A stretch of 64,000 bases of DNA from MWAR01 sp035388825. Lineage in GTDB: Bacteria; Muiribacteriota; Ozemobacteria; Ozemobacterales; Ozemobacteraceae. The notes under the pieces were generated by a model. That model saw only the letters and a list, made by a program, of their open reading frames with translations. It was not told the DNA's origin and did not search any database. Position numbers and translations under genes: made by a program. Below, piece after piece: positions 41,928-50,528 of the stretch. How positions within the stretch are numbered: the first letter of the stretch is position 1; the number at the start of each line of letters is the position of its first letter. The DNA lies in contig DAOOQQ010000003.1 of NCBI GenBank assembly GCA_035388825.1, positions 1 to 64,000 on the forward strand. The letters are read 5' to 3'.

Positions 41928-42964
41928 GCAGAATCCTGTACCGGCTCGCGCAGTTGTATGCCTCGCTTGCCAGCGCCGAGCGCCGATTCTTTCTAACGTT
42001 CCCGTTTCTCATCGAGAATCCTGCCGCCCGCGTGATCAGCGTCGGCAACCTCTCGGTCGGCGGCACCGGGAAAACCCCGTTCCTGTTCGAACTCCTCGCC
42101 GATCCCGCCCTGCCCGCGAGCCGAGCCGTTCTCACCCGGGGCTACCGCAGCCCCTGGGAGCGGGGATTCTACCTGATGAGCGGTCCCGGCCCGCATCCCG
42201 AGGCTCTGACGGATGAAGCCCGCCTGCTCGCCGCGCTGTTTCCCGAAGTTCCGGTGCTGGTCGGAAAGAACCGGGCGCACTCGGCCCGCCTCGCCGAGCG
42301 ATGGTTCCGGCCCGACGTGCTCCTGCTCGACGACGGCTTCCAGTACCGCCGGCTGCGCCACGACGTCGACATCGTATTGTGGGATGCCCTGATGCCGGAG
42401 GAACATGCCCGCCCCCTGCCGCTTGGCAGGCTCCGCGAGCGGCCGGAACGGCTCCGGGATGCCCACGTGATCGCCCTGACGCGATGCGAACTGGCCAAAC
42501 CGTCCCAGATCACCTTCTGGACGCGTTTCATCCGTGAGATCGCGCCGGAGACGCCGGTTCTCGAGATGCTCACGATGCCGAGCGGCTGGATCGACCCGGC
42601 CGGCCGGCACCGGCGGCTCGACGAGGGTCCGGAACGGGTTCTCGCGTTCGCGGCGATCGCCAAGCCCGATGTGTTCGCCACCCAACTGACGGCGGCCGGC
42701 CGTTTCGTCACCGACATCCGCAGCTTCCGCGACCACGACGGGTTCCACGCAAAAACCCTCACCGGGCTCGCCTCGGCAGCCGGGAGCATGGCCGCCGTCC
42801 CGGTCTGCACCACGAAAGACCGGATCAAGATCGCGCCCGAGGCGGCCGCCCGTCACGGTATCTGGACGCTCGAGATCCGCATGCGCCCCCGTTCGGGCGA
42901 ATCACTCGGAACCGCGCTGCGTCGTCTCGGCATCGACCTCTCGCTCCGGCGGCGCGACGGCTGA
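41924..42964 (+). CDS. lpxK: Tetraacyldisaccharide 4'-kinase
   Basis: A 346-residue inner-membrane-associated kinase that phosphorylates the 4' position of the lipid A precursor disaccharide. The P-loop SVGGTGKTP lies at about 44-52. Family motifs VLTRGYRSPWERG and DVLLLDDGFQYRRLRHDVDIVL are intact, and the N-terminal helix region is normal. The ATG 41924 overlaps the csaB stop, with GGGAGG upstream. An in-frame ATG 15 bases upstream is less favoured. Presence of lpxK implies lipid A and an outer membrane. Its last 63 bases are also coding on the other strand for the PAP2 protein. Confidence 0.95.
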   Translation: MSRILYRLAQLYASLASAERRFFLTFPFLIENPAARVISVGNLSVGGTGKTPFLFELLADPALPASRAVLTRGYRSPWERGFYLMSGPGPHPEALTDEARLLAALFPEVPVLVGKNRAHSARLAERWFRPDVLLLDDGFQYRRLRHDVDIVLWDALMPEEHARPLPLGRLRERPERLRDAHVIALTRCELAKPSQITFWTRFIREIAPETPVLEMLTMPSGWIDPAGRHRRLDEGPERVLAFAAIAKPDVFATQLTAAGRFVTDIRSFRDHDGFHAKTLTGLASAAGSMAAVPVCTTKDRIKIAPEAAARHGIWTLEIRMRPRSGESLGTALRRLGIDLSLRRRDG

Positions 42965-43549
42965 CCCCTCGCCTGCCCGTTCCGCAGGGTGCGCACAGGG
43001 GGCCGGCGGCGGCCGGCCGAAGAGGCGACAGCGGAGCCACACACAGAGCCAGGCGACCAGGACTCCCAGGAGCCACCCGGTCAGCACGTCGAACGGGTAA
43101 TGCACGCCGATATATATTCTTGAGTATCCTACAGCCAATGAGAGCAGGGAAAAGACGATGCCGGAGGCCGTTCCGAGTTCGAGCCAGATGACGGTCGCCG
43201 CCGCCGCGGTGTTCGCCGCGTGGGACGAGGGGAAGGACTTACTCCCCTTGCACGGCACGAGAAGCCGGGCATCCGCTTCCATGCAGCATGGCCGCTTCCG
43301 CCCGACCGCCTTTTTCACGACGGCCGAACTGAGCTGGTCGCTGGCCCCGATCGCGACGAGCAGGAGCAGGGCCACGGCCCGGCGTTTCCCGTCTGCGCCC
43401 AGCAGCAGCCAGAGCCAGGCCGCGAGCAGCAGGGGCGCCCACAGCTTCGCATCGGTGATGAGGGGCATGGCCACATCGAGCACGCCACACGTCCAGGTGC
43501 CGTTGAACAGGTGGAACAGGAAGCGGTCGGCCGCGAGAATCGGTTCCAT
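42902..43549 (-). CDS. PAP2-family membrane phosphatase
   Basis: A 215-residue polytopic protein of the type 2 phosphatidic-acid phosphatase family. All three active-site motifs are visible: KKAVGRKRP (79-87), FPSSHA (106-111) and SRIYIGVHYPFD (143-154). Likely substrates are undecaprenyl diphosphate or phosphatidyl phosphates, with the active site on the periplasmic side. The hydrophilic C-terminal 45 residues (rich in Pro, Ala, Glu) extend 63 bases into the convergent lpxK gene. It starts 12 bases after the dnaB stop, so it is probably the end of that transcript. Undecaprenyl recycling would suit the adjacent glycan genes. Confidence 0.9.
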   Translation of the reverse strand: MEPILAADRFLFHLFNGTWTCGVLDVAMPLITDAKLWAPLLLAAWLWLLLGADGKRRAVALLLLVAIGASDQLSSAVVKKAVGRKRPCCMEADARLLVPCKGSKSFPSSHAANTAAAATVIWLELGTASGIVFSLLSLAVGYSRIYIGVHYPFDVLTGWLLGVLVAWLCVWLRCRLFGRPPPAPCAHPAERAGEGSAVAPPEREVDAETTQRGSE

Positions 43550-43561
43550 GACGGCCGGGGC

Positions 43562-44926
43562 CTACTCGCCCATGTATTCTTCGGTCAGCATCGTCTCGAG
43601 GTTGTCATACCGGGCGAACTGCGGGAAGAACGCCATGTCGCAGGTGCCGACCGGGCCGTTGCGCTGTTTCGCGATGATGACTTCGGCCCGGTTCTTGCAT
43701 TCGGCCTTGTTCCGGTTATAATATTCTTCTCGATATAGAAAAATGACGACGTCGGCATCCTGCTCGATGGCGCCCGATTCGCGCAGATCCGACAGCATCG
43801 GCCGCTTGTCGGGCCGCGACTCGACGGCGCGCGACAGCTGGGAAAGGCAGACGACGGGCACCCCCAGCTCGCGGGCGATTCCCTTGAGGCCGCGCGAGAT
43901 GGCCGAGATCTCCTGGACGCGGTTGTCCTGGCTGCTGCCGCCGCTCTGGAGACTCATCATCTGGAGGTAGTCGATGACGATGAGGCCGATGTTCTCCTGG
44001 GCCTTGGCGCGGCGGGCCTTGCTGCGCACCTCCATCAGGGTCATGTTGGGCGAGTCGTCGATGAAGATCGGCGTCTCGGCGAGCACGCCGACGGTCATGG
44101 TCAGCTTGGCCCAGTCCTCGTCGGCGAGGTACCCGTTGCGGATCTTCTGGCCGTCGATGCGCGCTTCCGAGACGATCAGGCGCTGCATCAGCTGGTAGCG
44201 GGACATTTCGAGCGAGAAGATCAGCACCGGCACGGCATTGACGCCGGCCACGTGCTGGGCGATGTTGAGACAGAACGCCGTCTTGCCCATCGAGGGGCGG
44301 GCCGCGAGAATGATCAGATCCGAGGCCTGGAAGCCGGAGGTCATCTCGTCGAGCTTCGAAAACCCCGTCGCGACGCCGGTCACGGCCTGTTTGTGCTCGT
44401 ACAGCCGCTCGAGCCGCTTGAACGTCTCCGAGGCGAGGTCCCGGATGCGCACGTAGGACTGGGAATTCCCCTTCTGGGACAGTTGCAGCACTTTCTGCTG
44501 CGCCTCGTCGAGGATGGTCTGGGCAACGACCTGGGGCTCGTAGGCGGTGCGGGCGATCTCGCCGGTGACGCCGATCAGCTGCCGGAGCAGCGATTTTTCC
44601 TTGACGATCTTCGCGTAATGATCGGCATTCGCCGCCGTGGGCACGACGTTCAACAGCTGCGACAGGTAGCTTGCCCCGCCGATATCCGACAGCCGGTTCT
44701 GCGCCCGCAGCTCCTCCTGGAGCGTCACCATGTCGCAGGGGCGGTTCGCCTGGTACAGGTTGAGCAGCGCCTGGTAGATGCCGCGATGCGACGCCTGGTA
44801 GAAGTCGTCGGCAACGATGTTCTCCATTGCCTTCACGACGGCCTCGACATCCATCATCATCGAGCCGAGCAGTGCCTGTTCGGCCTCGAGATTCTGGGGC
44901 GGAACCTTCTGGAACACGTCGCTCAT
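43562..44926 (-). CDS. dnaB: Replicative DNA helicase DnaB
   Basis: A 454-residue hexameric helicase that unwinds the replication fork. The N-terminal primase-interaction domain (about 10-110) begins PPQNLEAEQALLGSMM. The RecA-type core has Walker A ARPSMGKT at 209-216, Walker B LIVIDYLQMM, the SRxLKxxARELxxPV segment and the arginine-finger region. The length is typical. No intein is present. It lies downstream of rplI with an inverted repeat between them, as in the rpsF-rplI-dnaB order of many bacteria. An A+T-rich patch near its 3' end contains an antisense TATAATATT. Confidence 0.97.
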   Translation of the reverse strand: MSDVFQKVPPQNLEAEQALLGSMMMDVEAVVKAMENIVADDFYQASHRGIYQALLNLYQANRPCDMVTLQEELRAQNRLSDIGGASYLSQLLNVVPTAANADHYAKIVKEKSLLRQLIGVTGEIARTAYEPQVVAQTILDEAQQKVLQLSQKGNSQSYVRIRDLASETFKRLERLYEHKQAVTGVATGFSKLDEMTSGFQASDLIILAARPSMGKTAFCLNIAQHVAGVNAVPVLIFSLEMSRYQLMQRLIVSEARIDGQKIRNGYLADEDWAKLTMTVGVLAETPIFIDDSPNMTLMEVRSKARRAKAQENIGLIVIDYLQMMSLQSGGSSQDNRVQEISAISRGLKGIARELGVPVVCLSQLSRAVESRPDKRPMLSDLRESGAIEQDADVVIFLYREEYYNRNKAECKNRAEVIIAKQRNGPVGTCDMAFFPQFARYDNLETMLTEEYMGE

Positions 44927-44997
44927 CGCGTCACCTCGACCTCTGCGCCGTCGCGCATCCTTGGCGGATTATATCGATTGGTATTTCAGGAAAACAA

Positions 44998-45092
44998 CCT
45001 CACCACGGAGATCACAAAGGACACGGTGGTTTCACAGGGAAAAGGGCATTCTCCGTGCGACCTCTGTGTTCTCCGTGTTCTCCGTGATGAGG
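44998..45092. repeat. Inverted repeat, CACGGAGA family (copy 1)
   Basis: The left side reads CACCACGGAGATCACAAAGG and the right side is its approximate complement, ending TTCTCCGTGATGAGG. The arms are about 28 bases each and imperfect, separated by about 35 bases. It fills the gap between rplI and dnaB. A related copy with ACAGAG in place of ACGGAG lies at 62191-62287. No ORF is credible here. Confidence 0.8.
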
Positions 45093-45113
45093 ATTTCTTC
45101 CGGCCCGTATGGA

Positions 45114-45578
45114 TCAGGCGGTGACTTCGGCGGCTTCCTCGGGCAGGACGACGAGCTTCACGGTCGCCTTGACGTCCGCAAACAGCTTGACGGTGACTTC
45201 GTGCTCGCCCAGCTCCTTGATGTGCTCGACGACGACGCTGCGCTTGTCGAGCTGGATGTCGGCCTTCTTGGCGATCAGCTCGGCGATCTCGGTGTTCGTG
45301 ACGGAGCCGAACAGGCGGCCCTTCTCACCCGACTTGCGGGTGATCTTGAGGGTGAGACCGTCGATCTTGGCGGCCAGAGCCCGGGCTTCCTCCTGCTCCT
45401 TCACTTCCTGGCGCTTCCAGGACTGCTTGAGCAGGTTGAGGTTCTTCATGGTGCCCGGGGTGACCGGGACGGCCAGGTTGCGGGGGAACAGGAAATTGCG
45501 GGCATACCCTTCGGCGACACGCTTGGTTTCGCCACGCTTGCCAACGCTACCGACGTTCTGGATCAACAGGACCTGCAT
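45114..45578 (-). CDS. rplI: 50S ribosomal protein bL9
   Basis: 154 residues, normal length. It starts MQVLLIQNVGSVGKRGETKR, the canonical bL9 N-terminus with the GxxV/YARNFLFPRNLA element, followed by the long connecting helix and the C-terminal domain (VTVKLFADVKATVKLVVL). It binds 23S rRNA. It is the last gene of the rpsF operon, 12 bases after the DUF2232 gene. Confidence 0.98.
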   Translation of the reverse strand: MQVLLIQNVGSVGKRGETKRVAEGYARNFLFPRNLAVPVTPGTMKNLNLLKQSWKRQEVKEQEEARALAAKIDGLTLKITRKSGEKGRLFGSVTNTEIAELIAKKADIQLDKRSVVVEHIKELGEHEVTVKLFADVKATVKLVVLPEEAAEVTA

Positions 45579-45590
45579 GATAATTCCTCC

Positions 45591-46715
45591 TCAGAATTGA
45601 TCGAAGAATGACGACTCATCGCCGTCTTGATTCGCTTTTGAAGGCGGAGGCGCCCGGAAATCGAGCCAGACGTCCGCGATCCCCGCCCAGATGAGCAGCT
45701 GCGTCATCAACAGGGCGAGCACCGACAGACCGACCCGGTTCGGGGTGCTGATCTCGTTCTTCTCGAAAACATAGAACAGCAGGGAAACACCGATGATGAG
45801 ATACAGCAGCTTGCTGATCGCGAGGCAGTTCGCCCCGATGACCCGCGCGAGGTGGCGCAGTTCGTCCGAGGCGAGGTTTTCGGCCCCGTGATACAGCAGC
45901 CAGCCGGCCAGAAACACCCAGATCAGCTGCCAGTCGAACCGCCAGGTCGAGAAGGCGGGAAGCGGCTGGACGCGCAGTCCGTGATTCGGAGCCAGCGTCA
46001 CGATCCCCAGATACATGATGATCAGGGACAGCAGGTGCCAGCCGAACAGGAACGTGACGGGCACCAGCAGGGCGACGAATCCCATCCATTCCCGGAACTG
46101 GCGCATCACGGCCTCGGTCGCCTCTTCGGTCTCGGCAGCGGCGGTCACGGTCGTCGCCGCGGCGGTCGATGCCGGTGCCGACGCGGCGGTTGCCGAGGCG
46201 GGAGAGGTCTCCCCGCCCGGAACGGCCTTCTTTTCCGTACCCGCCGCCTGGGTGTTCATCTTCCGGATCTGGGCCTCGATGAGATCCGCCTGGTGCTCGA
46301 ACACGCTCCGCAACTGCCAGAGCCGGGTACCGGCCTCGCCGAACACCGGGGCGATGCTCCAGAGACAGAACGAGAACAGCATCGAACCCGCCAGAGCCAG
46401 ACCGATCGATCGCAGGGCGGGAAAGCCCCTGTCGATGGCGGATGCCAGCAGTCCGGCCGGCACGAGCAGCATCGGCACGAGAAGTATACCCGTAGCTATA
46501 CCACCATAGGCCGTCGAACCGGCGATCGTGAGGCCGGCATACACCCCGAACCAGACGCTTCCCCAGGCCAGGCTGACGAAAACGGCGGGCAGTCCCGCCA
46601 GGGCCAGCAGCAGGGTTCCAAAGATCGGGGTATACAAAGAAGCGAACAGCGTCACCAGCGTGAAAGCCGCCATCAGGGCGGTTCCAGCGGGACGCTGTCC
46701 GAGGTTCTGTTTCAT
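45591..46715 (-). CDS. DUF2232/YybS-like membrane protein of the rpsF operon
   Basis: 374 residues with about eight membrane helices. The N-terminal half (residues 10-130) and C-terminal half (210-350) are hydrophobic. They are separated by an Ala/Thr/Glu-rich soluble loop (about 150-200). The arrangement and the position between rpsR and rplI match the DUF2232 (YybS) family of Firmicutes and others, an uncharacterised S-component-like membrane family. The central low-complexity insertion is larger than I would expect. Function is unknown. Confidence 0.8.
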   Translation of the reverse strand: MKQNLGQRPAGTALMAAFTLVTLFASLYTPIFGTLLLALAGLPAVFVSLAWGSVWFGVYAGLTIAGSTAYGGIATGILLVPMLLVPAGLLASAIDRGFPALRSIGLALAGSMLFSFCLWSIAPVFGEAGTRLWQLRSVFEHQADLIEAQIRKMNTQAAGTEKKAVPGGETSPASATAASAPASTAAATTVTAAAETEEATEAVMRQFREWMGFVALLVPVTFLFGWHLLSLIIMYLGIVTLAPNHGLRVQPLPAFSTWRFDWQLIWVFLAGWLLYHGAENLASDELRHLARVIGANCLAISKLLYLIIGVSLLFYVFEKNEISTPNRVGLSVLALLMTQLLIWAGIADVWLDFRAPPPSKANQDGDESSFFDQF

Positions 46716-46777
46716 GGTTCTCAGCTCTGTCGGGCATCGGCGCCGGGAGGAAGCGTGCCTCCCGGGCCGCCCGCCGT

Positions 46778-47023
46778 TCAGGCGGCGATGAAGGGCAGCA
46801 GAGCGATGTTGCGGGCGCGCTTGATGGCGCCGGTCAGCATGCGCTGATGCTCACTGCAGGTGCCGGTGGTGCGGCGGCTGACGATCTTGCCGCGATCGTT
46901 GATGAAGCGGCGAAGCTTGTTGGTGTCTTTGTAATCGATGAACAGGGACTTGTCCTTGCAGAACTGGCACACCTTCCGGTGGCGGGGGCGCCGCATCTCG
47001 CGGGGGGCATCATTCTCGGCCAT
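46778..47023 (-). CDS. rpsR: 30S ribosomal protein bS18
   Basis: 81 residues. The core FIDYKDTNKLRRFINDRGKI and the RRTTGTCSEHQRMLTGAIKRARNIALLPF tail are canonical, split here by family motifs. Cysteines in VCQFC and TCSEH suggest the zinc-binding (C+) form. It sits with bS6 on the 30S platform. Order rpsF-ssb-rpsR is conserved. Confidence 0.98.
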   Translation of the reverse strand: MAENDAPREMRRPRHRKVCQFCKDKSLFIDYKDTNKLRRFINDRGKIVSRRTTGTCSEHQRMLTGAIKRARNIALLPFIAA

Positions 47024-47089
47024 GATTTATTCCTCCAGAATTGTTCAGACAAACCGGGCTCAGCCCGGCTCGGAATGCGAATGGGGTGA

Positions 47090-47539
47090 TCAGAAGGGCA
47101 CGTCGTCCCCGCCGGTCGGGTAATCGGCATCGCCGCCGCCGTAGTCGGGAGCGGCATCGCCGCCCTCGTCGGCTCCGCGGCCGGGGCCGCCGGCTCCGCC
47201 GGGTCCACCGCCGCCAAGGAACTGGACGCTGTCGGCGACGATCTCGGTGACGGTGCGCTTCTGCTTGTCCTGGGTCTCGTAGGAGCGGTTCTGCAGGCGT
47301 CCTTCGACGAAGACCGGCCGGCCTTTGGAGAGGAATTTGCTGCAGTTCTCGCCCGACTTGCCCCAGACCACGATGTTGAAGTAGTTGACTTCCTTCTTCA
47401 TTTCGCCGTCCCCGCCTTTGAACTGGCGGTTGACGGCAATCGCGAATTTGGCGACGGCCGTTCCCTGGGGGGTGTATTTCAGCTCGGGGTCACGAGTGAG
47501 ATTGCCCATCAGGAAAACTTTGTTCAGATTGGCGGCCAT
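47090..47539 (-). CDS. ssb: Single-stranded DNA-binding protein
   Basis: 149 residues. The OB fold (about 1-105) starts NKVFLMGNLTRDPELKYTP with typical FAIAVNRQF and VWGKSGENCSKFLSKG segments. A Gly/Asp-rich linker leads to the acidic tip DDVPF, the partner-binding tail. It is encoded between rpsF and rpsR as usual, with a weak ribosome site, so it may depend on coupling with rpsF 16 bases upstream. Confidence 0.97.
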   Translation of the reverse strand: MAANLNKVFLMGNLTRDPELKYTPQGTAVAKFAIAVNRQFKGGDGEMKKEVNYFNIVVWGKSGENCSKFLSKGRPVFVEGRLQNRSYETQDKQKRTVTEIVADSVQFLGGGGPGGAGGPGRGADEGGDAAPDYGGGDADYPTGGDDVPF

Positions 47540-47555
47540 GCGCGTCGGTTCCCGA

Positions 47556-47843
47556 TTACTGCTGGCGGGACGTGGTCATGAAGCGCAGGATGTTCTGATT
47601 GATCAGATAGAAGCGCTCCAGTTCGCGGAGAACGTCGCCGGTGCCTTTGAAGTCGATGAGGACGTAGTAGCCCTCATTGTGCTTCTCGACGGGGTAGGCG
47701 AGCATGCGCTTGCCCCAGCGGTTGACCTTCTCGACCTGGCCGCCGTAGCGGTTGATGGCGCCCTCGATCTTGGCAACGACGGCGTCAACGGCATCCTCGG
47801 CAATGTTGGGTTCGGTGAAAAACAGGGTTTCGTACGGTTTCAC
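47556..47843 (-). CDS. rpsF: 30S ribosomal protein bS6
   Basis: 95 residues from the GTG at 47843, which places the family's N-terminal strand (KPYETLFFTEP) at the start as in homologues. GGAGG lies 13 bases upstream, a long spacing. An in-frame ATG at 47879 would add 12 residues (MFIHPEGGHYDP) not found in the family, but its ribosome site is poor too. The core GRxxxLAYPVxKxxEGYY is intact. It is the first gene of the operon. The leader may carry the S6:S18 autoregulatory site, which I could not confirm. Confidence 0.93.
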   Translation of the reverse strand: MKPYETLFFTEPNIAEDAVDAVVAKIEGAINRYGGQVEKVNRWGKRMLAYPVEKHNEGYYVLIDFKGTGDVLRELERFYLINQNILRFMTTSRQQ

Positions 47844-47927
47844 AGGGTCGTAATGACCTCCCTCCGGATGAATGAACATTCAGCCCCCGGCCTGACCCGG
47901 ACGCGGGAGCAGGGAATGGTACCCCGC

Positions 47928-47956
47928 AGGATAGCATGAATCGGGCGCCGTTTCAA
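47928..47956 (-). promoter_or_regulatory. Promoter of the rpsF operon
   Basis: On the minus strand TTGAAA (47956-47951), 17 bases, TATCCT (47933-47928). The predicted leader to the GTG start is about 75-80 bases, long enough for a ribosomal-protein autoregulatory structure. Confidence 0.8.
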
Positions 47957-48047
47957 GCCCCGTGTTGCCAGGGGTTCACCGCAGAGGGACGAAAGGCCGT
48001 TTCACTTCAGGGATACTCCGTTGAAATACCCGTCGGATTCGAGAACG

Positions 48048-48193
48048 GATCCGCAGATGGAGGGCAGATGAACGCAGATGGAAAAAAAAGAGAAACGAAC
48101 GCCCGGGACCACCTGCTTTTCTCTATCCGCCGAATACTCCATGAATGAAGACGCTCAGGATTTCATCTGCGCCATCTCTGCCATCGGCGGATC
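48048..48193. repeat. Inverted repeat, GCAGATG family (copy 1), about 146 bp
   Basis: Ends GATCCGCAGATGG (48048-48060) and CCATCGGCGGATC (48181-48193) are near-perfect complements, continuing inward with repeated GCAGATG / CATCTGC units. The core is unrelated and has an A-run (48082-48089). The gap 47844-48270 holds only this element and the rpsF promoter. The layout is that of a small non-autonomous mobile repeat or extended REP. No target duplication was recognised. Confidence 0.75.
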
Positions 48194-48270
48194 GGGTCTT
48201 GTGACGAAACCCACATGCCAGGCACGAAGAACAATCGCAATGACAGAGACGAATCGCGATGTCGTGCGGG

Positions 48271-49443
48271 TCACTCGATCGGTTTCAGGGGGCGGACGGG
48301 GGTGCCGTCGCTCCAGGTGCCTGTTTCGCGGGATGCGGGGGTACGCAGGAGGGCTTCGTCGCGGCTGCCGCCGTGGAAGGCCGCGTCGATCAGGCGGTCG
48401 AGGCATCGCCAGCTCACCCACGCGTCGAGCGCATCGGGCGGGCGGAGGGCATCGCGTTCGATGCCGGGCGCGCCGAGCAGCTTCGCGAACGCCTTTCCCG
48501 TCAGTTTATTCAGCTTCGGGAAGCGCGGTGCCGCGGGCGGCTGGCCCGTCACACCGTCTATATCATACGATATATCCGCAGCCTGCGGGAAAAAGTGGTC
48601 GGTGATCATCGGGGGTTCCCCGTGCCGGTCGGACTGGACCAGCGCAAGAACATTGTCGGCCGAGGCGATACCGGTCGCCCGGTCGTGGAACACCCTGCCC
48701 CGTTCCAGCGTCACGCGCTGGTCTTCGTCGCCGATCAGCGTCAGCAGCATCGTGCCGGACGGAATGAGCGACAAATTCTCGATGAGGCTTTTCGGCCGCA
48801 GATAGAGCCTGCTTGCCGACTCGCTCCCCTTCGCGTCCGCGCCCTCGACGCTCAGTACGGCAAGCGGCTTCGGCAGCCCTTCGCGGGCCGCTACCGCGGC
48901 CAGATTCATCGCCATGCAGCCGCCGAGCGAGTGGCCGGCCAGCACCATGCCCTCGGGACGCGGCTTGATCCGGCCGGTCTTTTCGAGTTCACCCAGCGCC
49001 CCTTTCAGGGCCGCCACGGCGTGGCGCACCGGTTCGCGCACCTGCATCCGGCCCGTCTGGTAGACGAGCCAGACGACGATATTGCCGCGCCGGGCGAGAT
49101 GCTCGATCCAGGCCCCCTGGCCTTTCGGGTTGACCCCGAGCCAGCCGTGCAGCAGTATCACGAGCGGCGCCGAGGCAGGAACCGGCTCTGCCGGGGTGAC
49201 GAGCAGGAATGCCTCCTCCCCTGCCCCCTGCCAGAGCCGGTCGGTTCGCGCGTGGGGATAGACAGGCGCACCCGGCCCCGACACAGGAAACGCCGGCGGT
49301 GCAGGCTTGGCAGCGGGCACGCCGGCGGTATCGGCCGGGCAGACGGCCGCCAGCAGACAGAACAGCGCGGCGAGCACCAGCCCCATCGGCCGCCGCGAAG
49401 GGCGCCGGCCCGAGGCGTCAGCGACGATCGGCAAAGGGATCAT
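48271..49443 (-). CDS. Secreted alpha/beta hydrolase (chlorophyllase/PAF-acetylhydrolase-like)
   Basis: 390 residues with an N-terminal signal segment (about 20-40). The fold shows the oxyanion segment LVILLHGWLGVNPKGQG, the nucleophile in AGHSLGG (Ser within the GxSxG elbow), an acidic residue in LIGDEDQRV, and His in ITDHFFP. These are the signatures of broad-specificity esterases such as the chlorophyllase or acetylhydrolase types. Substrate is unknown. The start overlaps the 3' end of the SH3 protein gene by 26 bases, so the two are co-transcribed. Confidence 0.8.
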   Translation of the reverse strand: MIPLPIVADASGRRPSRRPMGLVLAALFCLLAAVCPADTAGVPAAKPAPPAFPVSGPGAPVYPHARTDRLWQGAGEEAFLLVTPAEPVPASAPLVILLHGWLGVNPKGQGAWIEHLARRGNIVVWLVYQTGRMQVREPVRHAVAALKGALGELEKTGRIKPRPEGMVLAGHSLGGCMAMNLAAVAAREGLPKPLAVLSVEGADAKGSESASRLYLRPKSLIENLSLIPSGTMLLTLIGDEDQRVTLERGRVFHDRATGIASADNVLALVQSDRHGEPPMITDHFFPQAADISYDIDGVTGQPPAAPRFPKLNKLTGKAFAKLLGAPGIERDALRPPDALDAWVSWRCLDRLIDAAFHGGSRDEALLRTPASRETGTWSDGTPVRPLKPIE

Positions 49444-50449
49444 GGATCGCGGTGACGCGGCGGACGAAGCCGTATTTGCCGCCGCCGTATTTCAGGACGC
49501 TGCCGCCCCGCATGTTCCGGTCGATCTCGTCGATCGTCTGGGGCCGGCCTTTCCGGAGGCAGTCGGCGAACATCGGGGTCCCCTTCTCGTTCATCCCGAT
49601 GTAGGCGAACCAGTGGTGAGCATCGTTCGAGGGATTGTAGGCCGGATCGAGATCGTAATGCACCTTGACGTGGATCAGCATGCCGGGCTTGAGCTTGCCC
49701 GCCTTTGCCGCGTCATCGAGACTGTCGATCTTCGCTCCGCGCAGGCTGGTGTCGGCCGGATACGCGAGGTGCGGATAAATAGCGGCCGCTTTTGTCGGCT
49801 TCGCGCCCGCTGCGGCAGCCATCGTTCCGACATACTGGAGGCACTTGTTGGGCGTAGTGAACCATTTGCTTTTCTTCGCAGCCTCGATGCCGTCGAGCAG
49901 GCATTTCGGGATCCCGGGGCCGTTGATGCCGTCGGCGGAGGGCTTCGCCGTCACCTGGCCGGACTCCGGGACCGCCACGGGCTTCGCGGCTGGACCGGCG
50001 TAGGGCGACTCGCGCTTCCCGTCATAGGCCGGTACGCCGGGAATATCGACGAGCGAAACGTGGACGAACGCATACCCGTTTTTGTGCCGGATGCGGTACC
50101 AGTCGCCTTCCCGGGCAACGACGGTGATCCGGGTTCCCGGCACGAAGCCGTCGATGATCTTTCCCCACGGGCCGGTGCGCACGTTCAGCCGCCACCGGCA
50201 GTTGACGTTGCCCTCGCAGGGATACGTCACCGCCACGCCGGTTTCGGTGTCGTCACCGCCCTGGCCCATGGCGGTCGGAACGGTGCCGTCGGTGACCGCA
50301 CGGGCCGGGTCCGCAGCGTCGTTTTGCGGCATGACGGTCACCGGTTCCTTCGCGGTGAAGGGCGACTGGGGCGTCAGTTCGGCCATGGCCGCCGTTCCGA
50401 CAAGCAGGGGAACGACGAGAATCAGTCCCGCCCAGGTTCGACACGTCAT
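49418..50449 (-). CDS. Secreted SH3b protein with an amidase-like C-terminal domain
   Basis: 343 residues with a signal peptide (1-24). A bacterial SH3 domain (about 85-145: RLNVRTGPWGKIIDGFVPG ... GDWYRIRHKNGYAFVH) is typical of cell-wall binding. The C-terminal half has a Cys in NKCLQYVG and a His pair in DAHHWFAYIG, arranged as in NlpC/P60 or CHAP peptidoglycan hydrolases. I did not recognise a full family match. The ATG 50449 has GGAGG 6 bases upstream. An in-frame upstream start lacks a signal peptide at its N-terminus. It lies 79 bases after nth. Confidence 0.7.
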   Translation of the reverse strand: MTCRTWAGLILVVPLLVGTAAMAELTPQSPFTAKEPVTVMPQNDAADPARAVTDGTVPTAMGQGGDDTETGVAVTYPCEGNVNCRWRLNVRTGPWGKIIDGFVPGTRITVVAREGDWYRIRHKNGYAFVHVSLVDIPGVPAYDGKRESPYAGPAAKPVAVPESGQVTAKPSADGINGPGIPKCLLDGIEAAKKSKWFTTPNKCLQYVGTMAAAAGAKPTKAAAIYPHLAYPADTSLRGAKIDSLDDAAKAGKLKPGMLIHVKVHYDLDPAYNPSNDAHHWFAYIGMNEKGTPMFADCLRKGRPQTIDEIDRNMRGGSVLKYGGGKYGFVRRVTAIHDPFADRR

Positions 50450-50528
50450 ACGCCACCTCCGGATAAATTGCGGATACACGATGTTCCTCTTGGTTTACGA
50501 TCGGTACGGGAAAAAGTTTCCCGGCTGA

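Noticed and set aside
44927..45113. Small ORFs between rplI and dnaB
   Set aside because: They read through an inverted repeat and have no coding character.
47844..47927. rpsF leader as a confirmed S6:S18-binding regulatory RNA
   Set aside because: Length and position fit, but I could not draw the conserved pseudoknot or CCG bulge with confidence, so it is not listed as a feature.
47880..48270. Small ORFs and a possible insertion-sequence remnant upstream of rpsF
   Set aside because: No transposase fragment is present. The region is explained by the rpsF promoter and the GCAGATG-type inverted repeat.
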